Assembly (NCBI RefSeq): GCF_000970205.1
Contig: NZ_CP009512.1
Span: 3,100,001-3,164,000, forward strand
Reading direction: 5' to 3'
Source: Methanosarcina mazei S-6
GTDB lineage: Archaea; Halobacteriota; Methanosarcinia; Methanosarcinales; Methanosarcinaceae
Length of the DNA: 64,000 nucleotides
The stretch's first letter is position 1, and every line of letters starts with the position of its first letter. Below the pieces are notes generated by a model, which searched no databases, was not told the origin of the DNA, and saw only the letters and a list, made by a program, of their open reading frames with translations. Positions 37,973-46,687 of this stretch are shown here, piece after piece. A program made the translations under genes and the position numbers.

Positions 37973-39061
37973 TTAGAGGTAGAGAGGAGTCTCCTGCTTA
38001 TCCTTTATGTAAATACTATCCGTGAACCTGACAGCTCCGGACGCGCCCATCGAAATTGTATGCACTCTGGCATCTCCCCCGCCAAAAAGACGTGTTTCAC
38101 GCAGGAAATGACCGGGGGTTACGGCTGTTGAGGAAAAAATTACATCTTTTCCCGGAACAAGTCTTTCTGTATCGAGGACATCATTGAGTTTCTCAAGTGT
38201 GATCCCCATCTTTTCGAGCCTGGGCATTTTTTCCTCAATTTCTTCCTGGATCTTTTCCTTGGATTTTCCGTTTGCAACAGATGGCAGGACAAGCCTTGCA
38301 AGGATCTTTCCTCCCAGAATCTTAATTGCGGCAGCTGTCAGGACAGCTTCTCCCGAGCCGCCAGCTCCCATAACCATATGGATGCCTGAGCCACGGATAG
38401 CAGTTGCAACACCTGGCATAAGGTCTCCGTCAGTAACCAGCCTTACACGGGCTCCGGCTTCGCGTATTTCGGTTATCTTCTGGGCATGCCTGGGACGGTC
38501 AAGGATCACGACCACGAGTTCTTCAACATTTCTCCCGAGGGCTTTTGCAACAATTTCGAGGTTTTGCCTGACAGGAGCGTCCAGATCTATCCTTTCGTCG
38601 GGGTGCTCCTTTTCATAACGAACCACATCGGGTCCGACAACAATCTTGTCCATGTAAATGTCAGGTCCGTGGAAGATCCCTCCCCTTTCGGCCATAGCCA
38701 TGACTGCAACCGAACCCGGACAGCCGTCGGCACAGAGGTTTGTGCCTTCCAGCGGGTCGACTGCGATATCAACTTCAAGGTCTCCAACTCCTGTCCCGAC
38801 CTCTTCCCCTATATAAAGCATGGGGGCTTCGTCCCTCTCTCCTTCCCCTATCTTTATTATGCCCTGCATGTCAAGTTTGTTGAGCATTCTTCTCATGGAG
38901 GCAACTGCTACCTGGTCGGCAAAGTGCTTGTCCCCACGTCCCATCTGATAGGCTGCGGCAATTGCAGCAGCTTCGGTTACATGAATGAGCCTTGGCAGTA
39001 ACTTGTATTCAATTGGTCCGGCGCACTCAAACATCTTTTCTACTGTCTTTGGATGAGGCAT
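37973..39061 (-). CDS. glpX: Fructose-1,6-bisphosphatase class II GlpX
   Basis: Gluconeogenic phosphatase. 362 residues. Family motifs visible: IKIGEGERDEAPMLYIGEEVG (metal-binding), AVDPLEGTNLCADG (the D-P-L-E-G-T signature), and GAGGSGEAVLTAAAIK. The N-terminal section (LPRLIHVTEAAAIAA) is typical. Start ATG with no close alternative. The gene lies opposite to the amidotransferase gene; the shared 275-base gap has TATA-like boxes for both directions. Confidence 0.96.
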   Translation of the reverse strand: MPHPKTVEKMFECAGPIEYKLLPRLIHVTEAAAIAAAYQMGRGDKHFADQVAVASMRRMLNKLDMQGIIKIGEGERDEAPMLYIGEEVGTGVGDLEVDIAVDPLEGTNLCADGCPGSVAVMAMAERGGIFHGPDIYMDKIVVGPDVVRYEKEHPDERIDLDAPVRQNLEIVAKALGRNVEELVVVILDRPRHAQKITEIREAGARVRLVTDGDLMPGVATAIRGSGIHMVMGAGGSGEAVLTAAAIKILGGKILARLVLPSVANGKSKEKIQEEIEEKMPRLEKMGITLEKLNDVLDTERLVPGKDVIFSSTAVTPGHFLRETRLFGGGDARVHTISMGASGAVRFTDSIYIKDKQETPLYL

Positions 39062-39225
39062 TATAATCCACTCTTATTTACTGCTTCCTGATAATATGCT
39101 GATAATAATAACTCTTTTCTGGCTATTCCCTGTTCGTTAGTGTGATCTGTTAACACAATAGTATATTAATATCTATTGGAAGAGTTCGGATAAAGGGATT
39201 TCATTGAATTTGTTGTTCCGGTAAA

Positions 39226-39236
39226 GTTTATATAAA
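39226..39236 (+). promoter_or_regulatory. TATA box for the amidotransferase gene
   Basis: GTTTATATAAA is a near-perfect archaeal TATA element on the plus strand in the divergent gap. It would give a leader of about 75 bases before the gene at 39337. Confidence 0.5.
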
Positions 39237-39336
39237 AATGTCTTTGATTACCGGGAAAACCTGATTTTGAAAAAATAAAACAGTACTGAAATCGAAACTA
39301 AAGTGAAACTGAAATCGAACCCAAAGTGAAAACCCC

Positions 39337-40059
39337 ATGAAAATCCACTGCCTCCAGCACCTGAAAAACGAGACCCTTGGAAACATAGGAACCTGGGTGA
39401 CTCTGAAAGGGCACAGCCTTACAAAAACCCTGCCTTGTGAAAAATCTGCTTTTCCTGATCCCGCAGAATTTGATATGCTTCTGATAATGGGCGGCACTAT
39501 GAGTGTTTATCAGGAGAAAGAGTACACCTGGCTGAAACCTGAAAAAGAGTTTGTAAAAAAAGTAATAGGCATGGGTAAACCTGTACTGGGAAGCTGTTTC
39601 GGGGCACAGTTGATTGCAGATGTTCTGGGAGGAAAAGTTACCAGAAACCGGTTCAAGGAGATAGGCTGGCACAGGGTAAAAGCTGTTGCAGAGGAAAATT
39701 CGAATAATGAAGGAAAAATAATCTCAGGGCTTCCTGCAGGCTTATTTCCCGAGTTTACCGCATTTATGTGGCATGGTGACACTTTCGAAATCCCAGAAGG
39801 TGCGGTAAGGCTTTTCAAAAGCGAAGCCTGCCAGAACCAGGGTTTCATTTATGGGGATAATGTCCTCGGGCTGCAGTTCCACCCTGAAACCGACAGGCAG
39901 TGGATATGTAACCTGATAGAAGATTCGGGACATGAGCTTGTTGAAGGAGAATATATCCAGCCGGGAGAAGAAATGCTCAAAAACGAGCACTTTCTTGAAG
40001 GCTCCCGGAAAATTGCTTTTTCCCTCATGGACTGGTTTGAGAAAAAATGTGGAAATTGA
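39337..40059 (+). CDS. Class I glutamine amidotransferase-like protein
   Basis: 240 residues of the GMP-synthase-like GATase1 family. The nucleophile elbow GSCFGAQLIA (Cys) and the GLQFHPETD (His/Glu) complete the triad, and the N-terminal LLIMGGTMSVYQE and MWHGDTFEIPEGA belong to the YLR126C/YvdA-type stand-alone group. There is no synthase partner next to it, so the acceptor is unknown. Could hydrolyse a glutamyl compound instead of donating ammonia. Confidence 0.9.
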   Translation: MKIHCLQHLKNETLGNIGTWVTLKGHSLTKTLPCEKSAFPDPAEFDMLLIMGGTMSVYQEKEYTWLKPEKEFVKKVIGMGKPVLGSCFGAQLIADVLGGKVTRNRFKEIGWHRVKAVAEENSNNEGKIISGLPAGLFPEFTAFMWHGDTFEIPEGAVRLFKSEACQNQGFIYGDNVLGLQFHPETDRQWICNLIEDSGHELVEGEYIQPGEEMLKNEHFLEGSRKIAFSLMDWFEKKCGN

Positions 40060-40169
40060 ATTGAAAGTGGATAGCCACAAGTAAAAATCTTTAAACCTTC
40101 AGGCAGGAGCGGATATTAATTGCTCCGTCCTTAGATAAATTCCCACGGTTCCTTTTTAAATAATACCTT

Positions 40170-40700
40170 TCATTTTACGAAATTTGCAAGCGCAACTCTC
40201 TCGATTACAAGTTCAGGGATATGTTCTTCCCCTGAAGCTTTTATTTCTTCATCTGTAATCCCGAAGAGAGAAAGGATTCCTTTTCGCTTTGAACTGGAAT
40301 AGGCTAGAAGTTCGGAACATGGTTTTTCTTCGATAAGCTTCCTGAGTTCTGCCAAAGCAATAAGCAGACCATCTATTTTTCCAAGCAGCACAAAAACCGC
40401 ATTGTTTTCTCCTTCATGGAGCCCTATGGAAAAACTCCTTTCAATCTGCCTTTCTCCGGCTGCGTAGCGCATGATCTCGACTCCAGGGTCTTTTGCCACG
40501 TTCTTTCCTGATGCTACAGCCCTGAGAGCCTTCCCAACTGCAAAATGAAGATGCTTTTCACCCGCAAGCAGGTCAGCGTTAAGGCCCTGAATGGTTACTC
40601 TGTTATCCGAAGCGATAGTGTTTATTTTACCTAGAAAAGCTGAAAGGTCTGAGATATTGACCTCTCCGCAAATAACCTCAATTTCCCTTTGCATTTCCAT
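40170..40700 (-). CDS. cgi121: KEOPS complex subunit Cgi121
   Basis: Subunit of the KEOPS complex that makes the universal t6A37 modification together with Kae1, Bud32 and Pcc1. 176 residues. Conserved features: IQGLNADLLAGEKHLHFAVGKALRA in the N-terminal half, and KDPGVEIMRYAAGERQIERSFSIG with VFVLLG after it, as in archaeal Cgi121 and the TPRKB family. Start ATG (40700) or the third codon. Monocistronic here; other KEOPS genes are not in this window. Confidence 0.9.
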   Translation of the reverse strand: MEMQREIEVICGEVNISDLSAFLGKINTIASDNRVTIQGLNADLLAGEKHLHFAVGKALRAVASGKNVAKDPGVEIMRYAAGERQIERSFSIGLHEGENNAVFVLLGKIDGLLIALAELRKLIEEKPCSELLAYSSSKRKGILSLFGITDEEIKASGEEHIPELVIERVALANFVK

Positions 40701-40838
40701 ATCCCTGCCATATCCCGGGCTTTACAATAAGGATTTCGGTTGATGAAAGTTTATGAAAAAGCGGGTGTAGTAATCAACCTGATATAAAAGTTTTTATTCT
40801 TCAAATGTGTAGAGTGAGTAGTTAATAAATTTAATAAA

Positions 40839-43466
40839 GTGCTCACATATTTATTGCAAAAGTTCAAAAGATATTTTGCACTTGGAAAGTTCAGAGAATT
40901 TAGTTTATCTGTTTCCGGGAGGGTGTTAAATATTCAAAAGAGAAAAGTCAAATCAGAGTTCTGTTTCTGTTCGTCTATCCCGGCAAATGGCCTCGCTGCA
41001 GTTTACAAGTATCCGGAAGAAAAGATGGAACTTACAGCAGCATATATTAAAGCAGGCCTTGAACAGAACGAGCGCTGCATCTGGCTTGTTCCGGACCTCC
41101 AGAGTGCAGAAAAAGCGAAAAATTTACTTTCGAACTCTGATCTGGATATCGAAAACCGTATAGAGAAATCCAGGCTTAAGATAATTCCCCTGAAGGAGAA
41201 AGATGACCCTTCCGTCAAACAGCCAGAGACCTCAAGGATCTATTTTGACTGGAAAGCAGGGAACCCGCAGAAAGAGATAATCAAATTCATTCACGCAGGA
41301 AACTGGAGATATCTGCGCATTAACCTTGAAGTTGGAGCCTTTGGAAAGTCAATAACAACTTCCCTTAAGGAGCTGAGGTGCGTCCTTGCTGAGAATATGC
41401 CTGAAAAGAAAATCAGGCCACTCTTTATGATAAAAGAGGAAGATCTTTCCGCGGAAGAGGTTTTCAACCTTATAGAAGCCGGAGAAAAACTTGTAATTAA
41501 AAGAGAAGGTAAGTGGAAGTTTCTTAAAATAAAACAAGAAAGCCCGGACAAAAAATTTAAGACATTGATTGAGAATTCAGGTGACTCAATTCTTATACAC
41601 GATATGAATGGAAAAGTTCTCGAAGCAAACCATGTAGCCTGTGAAACCTTTGGATATACTCGCAGTAAAATGATCGGAAAACACATAAAAGATCTAAGGA
41701 CCAGCATCCACCTTATAGAGTTCGGGCAGCAGATAGAAAAACTGAAGCAAACAGGATATTTTACTTTTGAAATGGATTCACTGCGGAGAGACGGCACGGT
41801 TATTCCTCAAGAAGTCAATAACAGGTTGATTGAATACGACGGGGAAACTGCCGTACTATCCATAGGCAGAGATATCAGCAAACGCAGACAGACAGAAAAA
41901 GCCCTGAGAGATTCCGAAAGAAAATACCGCATGCTTTTTGAAGAATTCCCCGGGGGAATAGCCCAGTTCGACAAGTACGGGACTATCATCGTATGCAACG
42001 AAAATTTTGTAAATTTTACGGGCAGTGGTGAGAACGAAAAACTCATTTTCAATTTGCTGAACCCTCCGGAAGAAAAGAAACAGGAGGAAAAAGGCTTCAC
42101 CTGTATCCCCGAAGTTCCCATCCATTGCGACATAAAATATATTTCCAGCCTTGAGGACGAAATTATACCCGGTGAGATAACCTATAAGCCTCTGATTTCG
42201 GAAAATTCCAGATTTAACGGCGGCATTATTCTTGTGGAGGATCTGACCGAAGTAAAAAGGTTGGAAGCAGTCAGGCTTCAGCAAACAGAGACCCTCAGAA
42301 AGCTTGTTGGTTCAATTCCTGTACCTGCATTCTGTAAGGACAGAAACGGGGTATATATTGCCTGCAATAAGGGTTTTGAAAACCTTCTGCGGGTGCAAAA
42401 ACAGGATATTATCGGAAAGCACATCTACGATTTCATCCCCCATAAAATTGCTGAAAATTACCATGCAATGGATATAGGACTTGTAAAACACAAAAGAAAC
42501 CATGTATATGAGACCTCTTTGAAATTTCCTGACGGCTCAGTACACCAGGTGATGCTCAATAAATTCATATTCAGCGGCGTGACAGAAGAAGACTCGGTTC
42601 TCCTGGGGATTATGATTGACATAACAGAACGAAAGCAGGCTGAAGAGAGAATGCTTCAGGCGAAAATGGTTGCTGAAGCCGCAAACCGGGCGAAAACCAC
42701 CTTCATTGTCAATATGAGCCATGAGCTGAGAACTCCTCTGAACGCAGTTATAGGGTTCTCTGATCTCCTTTTAAGTGAAACTGTCGGTCCTCTTAATGAG
42801 AAACAGAAAAGGTACACCGAAAATATTTCAAAGAGCGGGAACCACCTTCTCGACGTAATCAATGACGTGCTGGACATCTCAAAGCTTGAGCTGGGAAATA
42901 TTGAGCTCTACTACGAAACAGTGGACGTTGCAGGGATAATTGAAGAAGTCCAGAGGGTGCTCTCTCCCCTTTCAGCTGATAAAAACATCATAATAGAATC
43001 TTATATCGAGCAGGACCTGAAAACTGTAATTGCCGACAGAGTAAAACTAAAACAGATCCTTTACAATATTTTGAACAATGCCATAAAGTTCTCATCAGAA
43101 AACGGGAAAGTAAACATTTATGCAGAACCCAGAGAAGACATGATTGAGATCAGCGTAGAGGACGAAGGCATTGGCATTCAGGAATCCGATTACGAAAAAG
43201 TCTTCCAGCCATTCGTGCAGATTGATGAGTCCATATCCAGAAAACATGGAGGTGTTGGACTCGGGCTTGCACTCGTCAAAAGGTTCGTAGAGCTCCACGG
43301 AGGAAAGGTGTGGGTTAAAGCCAGCCCGGGTGGAGGAAGTATATTCACATTCAGGATCCCAAAAAATCCCCAGAACAAAATTAGGGAATACATGAGTCCT
43401 GTACAAATACCGTATAATCTTGAAATTGAAAGAGAAAAAGAGAAAATTAAGGAAGAAGCAAACTAA
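40839..43466 (+). CDS. Cytosolic MEDS/PAS sensor histidine kinase
   Basis: 875 residues without membrane segments: MEDS domain at about 40-230 (a methanogen/methylotroph sensory domain related to DcmR; FCSSIPANGLAAVYKY, RCIWLVPD), then three PAS domains (~235-350, ~360-475, ~485-600), HisKA with the phosphoacceptor H628 in MSHELRTPLNA, and a HATPase domain (NILNNAIKFS, DEGIGIQ, GGVGLGLALV). The ligand is unknown; MEDS-PAS kinases are thought to sense one-carbon or redox signals. No response regulator lies beside it. Start is GTG at 40839 with a TATA element GATATAAAAG near 40781. Confidence 0.93.
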   Translation: MLTYLLQKFKRYFALGKFREFSLSVSGRVLNIQKRKVKSEFCFCSSIPANGLAAVYKYPEEKMELTAAYIKAGLEQNERCIWLVPDLQSAEKAKNLLSNSDLDIENRIEKSRLKIIPLKEKDDPSVKQPETSRIYFDWKAGNPQKEIIKFIHAGNWRYLRINLEVGAFGKSITTSLKELRCVLAENMPEKKIRPLFMIKEEDLSAEEVFNLIEAGEKLVIKREGKWKFLKIKQESPDKKFKTLIENSGDSILIHDMNGKVLEANHVACETFGYTRSKMIGKHIKDLRTSIHLIEFGQQIEKLKQTGYFTFEMDSLRRDGTVIPQEVNNRLIEYDGETAVLSIGRDISKRRQTEKALRDSERKYRMLFEEFPGGIAQFDKYGTIIVCNENFVNFTGSGENEKLIFNLLNPPEEKKQEEKGFTCIPEVPIHCDIKYISSLEDEIIPGEITYKPLISENSRFNGGIILVEDLTEVKRLEAVRLQQTETLRKLVGSIPVPAFCKDRNGVYIACNKGFENLLRVQKQDIIGKHIYDFIPHKIAENYHAMDIGLVKHKRNHVYETSLKFPDGSVHQVMLNKFIFSGVTEEDSVLLGIMIDITERKQAEERMLQAKMVAEAANRAKTTFIVNMSHELRTPLNAVIGFSDLLLSETVGPLNEKQKRYTENISKSGNHLLDVINDVLDISKLELGNIELYYETVDVAGIIEEVQRVLSPLSADKNIIIESYIEQDLKTVIADRVKLKQILYNILNNAIKFSSENGKVNIYAEPREDMIEISVEDEGIGIQESDYEKVFQPFVQIDESISRKHGGVGLGLALVKRFVELHGGKVWVKASPGGGSIFTFRIPKNPQNKIREYMSPVQIPYNLEIEREKEKIKEEAN

Positions 43467-44069
43467 ACTTAATTCAGTAAATGAATGTAAAGAGAAAAAT
43501 GAATGATGAATGTAAAGAGAAAAATGAATGCGGTAAGGAAAAAATGAAGTAATAGATAATAAAAAACAGAATAAGGGAAAAAAGAAAGATCAGATAAATA
43601 AAAGAGAATAAATAAAGAAAGGAATGGTTAGATAACAAAAGAAAATGAATAGAAAATTAAAATAGAGTAGAAAAAGAAAATAAAAAAGAAAGCCGAAGCT
43701 TTCAGAAGAAGCCCTCAATTATCAAACATTTGAGAACAACCTCAACCACAACTAACCCAAATGCTACCACTAAAAAAAGAATGAAAAGGTTGAGGATGAT
43801 CTGGCCGACTTTCATCCTGACGGACGCCAGTTCATACATCTTGATTCCCATTTATAAATATGGAAAGGACGCTATATAACCATTTGGAAATTTTTCAATA
43901 CTTACACAAATACTTGCACCTGAAAAAGGGGGTTAAATAAGAGGTTTTCAGGTCTCAACCTGTTTAGCAATTATTTTTCTCTGATTTCAACTGCTGATAG
44001 GTTCTTTTTTAGATAGGTTCTTTTTTGATAGGTTCTTTTTTCTTATCACCTGATTCTCTTCCATCACCG
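43467..44069. other. Intergenic region after the sensor kinase
   Basis: Purine-rich sequence with near-repeats of AAAGAGAAAAATGAATG at 43475-43530 and a GATAGGTTCTTTTTT repeat (three copies) at about 43995-44040. It holds one small minus-strand gene (43702-43851), listed separately. Confidence 0.6.
43702..43851 (-). CDS. Small single-span membrane protein (49 residues)
   Basis: A short open frame: 17 residues with basic and polar character (MGIKMYELASVRMKVG), one hydrophobic span (IILNLFILFLVVAFGLVVVE) and a short hydrophobic end. A TATA element (TTATATAG) lies 22-28 bases before the ATG, which fits a leaderless transcript. No ribosome binding site. The positive-outside pattern is not clear. 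I do not recognise it; it lies 218 bases after vhxC-distal end and could be regulated apart from the hydrogenase genes. Confidence 0.5.
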   Translation of the reverse strand: MGIKMYELASVRMKVGQIILNLFILFLVVAFGLVVVEVVLKCLIIEGFF

Positions 44070-44882
44070 TCACTGCTCTTCCAGTAATCGTTTCTGGTCA
44101 GCAAGCGTTCCTACCTGGTCTTTTTCTTCAATCACTTTGACAAAATGCCTGTCTGATAGATCTTCATTTCCTGACCAGAAAATTGCCTTATGGTATTTCC
44201 ATGCATCAGGGTCAAGCTCAAGGATTCCTACATGAATTATAAGTTCAAGGACAAACCAGTAAGCTGCCAGAAGATGCAGATAACGGATTAATGCCAGACC
44301 GTCCATATTAATCATAGACGCGAAGAACCAGGATATTGAAAGTATCCATTCTGGGACTGGAATCCCAAACGGAGACCAGGTAAGGCTATAAAGAACTATT
44401 CCCGTAAGTGCTACCAGGACAATTGCCGTGCTTTCAAAAATAAGCAAAAGCTTCATCCCGGGGTGGAGTTTGGTGACATAATGTCCTTTCCGCTCGTCAT
44501 AGACTGTAAATGCCGGATACTCACCCTTCCCGAAAAAGTTCTTTATTATATCAAGGAGACGTTCTGCGTCATCTTTTCCGAATAAATAAGATTCTTTGAA
44601 ATGATATAGGCGGTCTCCAATACTGCAGTGCTCTTCTTTGCAGGAAAATATATTGTAAGGGACAAGAAGCCAGTTTGCGACAAGGAAAAAAGGCACTGCA
44701 ATCATATGCAGAGCCCTTGCTGATTCAAAAGACATGAAACCCCATCCGGTATAAATTTTGAATCCCGTAATTAACAGGACAAACATGGAGATAAGGTGGA
44801 CCAGATGGGTAACCCTTTCAAGCCAGGTATAGCGTTCAACAACCAGTCTTCTGGAAGCGGGCTTTTCAGCAGACCGTACCAT
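44070..44882 (-). CDS. vhxC: Cytochrome b subunit of the second hydrogenase (VhxC)
   Basis: 270 residues with at least four membrane helices of the Ni,Fe-hydrogenase I cytochrome b family. Histidines that can bind haem lie in [31 protein letters not shown] and IIHVGILE. It would pass electrons from the small subunit to methanophenazine. It differs from VhtC at 50630 by many replacements but has the same ladder of conserved blocks ([33 protein letters not shown]). Last gene of vhxGAC; no D protease follows here. Confidence 0.95.
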   Translation of the reverse strand: MVRSAEKPASRRLVVERYTWLERVTHLVHLISMFVLLITGFKIYTGWGFMSFESARALHMIAVPFFLVANWLLVPYNIFSCKEEHCSIGDRLYHFKESYLFGKDDAERLLDIIKNFFGKGEYPAFTVYDERKGHYVTKLHPGMKLLLIFESTAIVLVALTGIVLYSLTWSPFGIPVPEWILSISWFFASMINMDGLALIRYLHLLAAYWFVLELIIHVGILELDPDAWKYHKAIFWSGNEDLSDRHFVKVIEEKDQVGTLADQKRLLEEQ

Positions 44883-44896
44883 ATTTTCATCCCCCT

Positions 44897-46687
44897 TTAA
44901 ACCACCCTGATTATGCGATCCGGATTCTTTTCAGTTTTATCAATTGTATGAATAGCACATGCAAGGCAGGGATCATAAGAGCGGGCAGTATGCAGGATTC
45001 CAAGAGGATTTGAATAGTCTACCCCAAGCGCATTTTCAGCAGCCGAGATTTTAGTGCCTATAAGAGCCTGCTCAACAGGGCTTGGAATTCCCTGAGCATT
45101 TCTCGGGGCGAGGTTCCAGGTGCTTGGAACTACAGCCTGGTACAGAGTTGTCATTGAATTAGAGCCGGAAGCCACCCAGTGCCCGAGAGCGCCACGCGGG
45201 GCTTCCCACAGGCCCATGCCTTCTGAGTTTCTTGCCATGGAAAGTTCCGTGTGTACTGCTACCTTTGCATTTGGCGTAAGGTCCTCTACAATCCACTTCA
45301 TGATTTCAGGAATCAATAAGAGGATTTCATGCATCCTTGCAAGCATACGTGTATAGTTGTTCACAGGGGAGTACCCATTTTCTTCAAAAGCATTTGCCAG
45401 TCCCGTAATAAGAGGCTCTTCCATGATCAGAAGACGGGAAATTGGGCCGACCTCACAGGGAATGCCATCATAATGGGGCGCTTTTATCCAGGAATAGCGG
45501 CTTTCAGAACCCCGTGTGTAATCAATTTCATCAGGATTGTCCTCAGGAACTGTAAGCCCATTCCAGGGAGGGCGATCCGCCTCCTCATCAATGTAAAAGG
45601 CATGAGTAATATTCTCAGAAATTTTCGTGTGGTCGAATTTTTCAGGCTGCAAATTCCCGTCCATATAACCTGAAGGAATTACTCTGTCCTCTGCAGGGCT
45701 TGTCGGGTCATAACCATCTCCCTGCTCTGGCTTGAAAAAAACGCCATAGGAAAGAAAACCAATTGTATTGGGGTCCTCATAACCCCCTGAACGGTCTAAT
45801 TTCAAACTAACTGGCAGCCCGAGAAGTGTTTCTCCAACAAGCTCCGAACCAAAGGCTGCAAAAAGAGGGGCATCTCCCCACCCGGTAGAGTGCGAAAAAT
45901 CATTGTTTGTAAGGGAATTGTCCACAAGCTCCTGAAGGTGTTCGACGACAAAATTGACAGCTCTCTCAGGAGAAGAAGCCCTGTAAGTGTTTTCTAACCA
46001 TGTCTCCAGAGGAACCCCAAGAGTGAATGATTCTATGAACTTTAAGGTCTGTGAGAGATATACCCCAAGCTGCTGAATATCTGCAACTGTCGGGGAATAA
46101 ACCACGCCTCCGACGTGCTGTAAAACAGAATGGGGCATTTTTCCTGCAACAAGAGAAATGCCCTCATGAAGGCGGCGGAACTCTCTTAAAGCACCAAGAT
46201 AAGAAGAGCCAGCAGGGTAGTGGGTACCGTTAGAGTGATTTATCAGAGGCATAAAACGCCCGGATAACTCGTCCCATACTGCATTTCCAGTATCTCCATA
46301 CTGTGTAAGAATATCATGGTAAGCCGGATTTGCAAGATCCGGGCCAAAGAGTACATAAACATGCGCTGCATGGCTTGCTATAAAATTCATCCCCTGGTGA
46401 ATATTCCTCATAACAAGGGCGTCTTTAGGCACCTGGTCCGCAACTCCAAAAAGTTCATCCAGGGCATTGGAAGCAGCTATACTGTGGCATACAGGACAGA
46501 CGCCACATATCCTCATTGTCATTAGTGCTGCATCTCTTGGGTCATGATTCTGGAGGAACCTTTCAAATCCCCTGAAGACAGTGCCGTTGCTCTGGGCATC
46601 AGTGATCACACCATTTCCATCGACTTCAGTATTAATCCTGTAATGCCCTTCAATTCTTGAAAGGGGGTCTACTGTGACCTGCACCAT
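44897..46687 (-). CDS. vhxA: [NiFe] hydrogenase large subunit of the second hydrogenase (VhxA)
   Basis: 596 residues. Both nickel-binding cysteine pairs are present: RICGVCP near the N-terminus and DPCLACAIH near the C-terminus, followed by a 16-residue tail beyond the His as in proteins processed by a maturation protease. The N-terminal LSRIEGHYRI and the late [10 protein letters not shown] (conserved Arg) are also intact. So the catalytic centre itself looks able to be built. The start overlaps the vhxG stop (TAATG). Compared with VhtA there are many differences, so this is a separate isozyme. Confidence 0.95.
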   Translation of the reverse strand: MVQVTVDPLSRIEGHYRINTEVDGNGVITDAQSNGTVFRGFERFLQNHDPRDAALMTMRICGVCPVCHSIAASNALDELFGVADQVPKDALVMRNIHQGMNFIASHAAHVYVLFGPDLANPAYHDILTQYGDTGNAVWDELSGRFMPLINHSNGTHYPAGSSYLGALREFRRLHEGISLVAGKMPHSVLQHVGGVVYSPTVADIQQLGVYLSQTLKFIESFTLGVPLETWLENTYRASSPERAVNFVVEHLQELVDNSLTNNDFSHSTGWGDAPLFAAFGSELVGETLLGLPVSLKLDRSGGYEDPNTIGFLSYGVFFKPEQGDGYDPTSPAEDRVIPSGYMDGNLQPEKFDHTKISENITHAFYIDEEADRPPWNGLTVPEDNPDEIDYTRGSESRYSWIKAPHYDGIPCEVGPISRLLIMEEPLITGLANAFEENGYSPVNNYTRMLARMHEILLLIPEIMKWIVEDLTPNAKVAVHTELSMARNSEGMGLWEAPRGALGHWVASGSNSMTTLYQAVVPSTWNLAPRNAQGIPSPVEQALIGTKISAAENALGVDYSNPLGILHTARSYDPCLACAIHTIDKTEKNPDRIIRVV

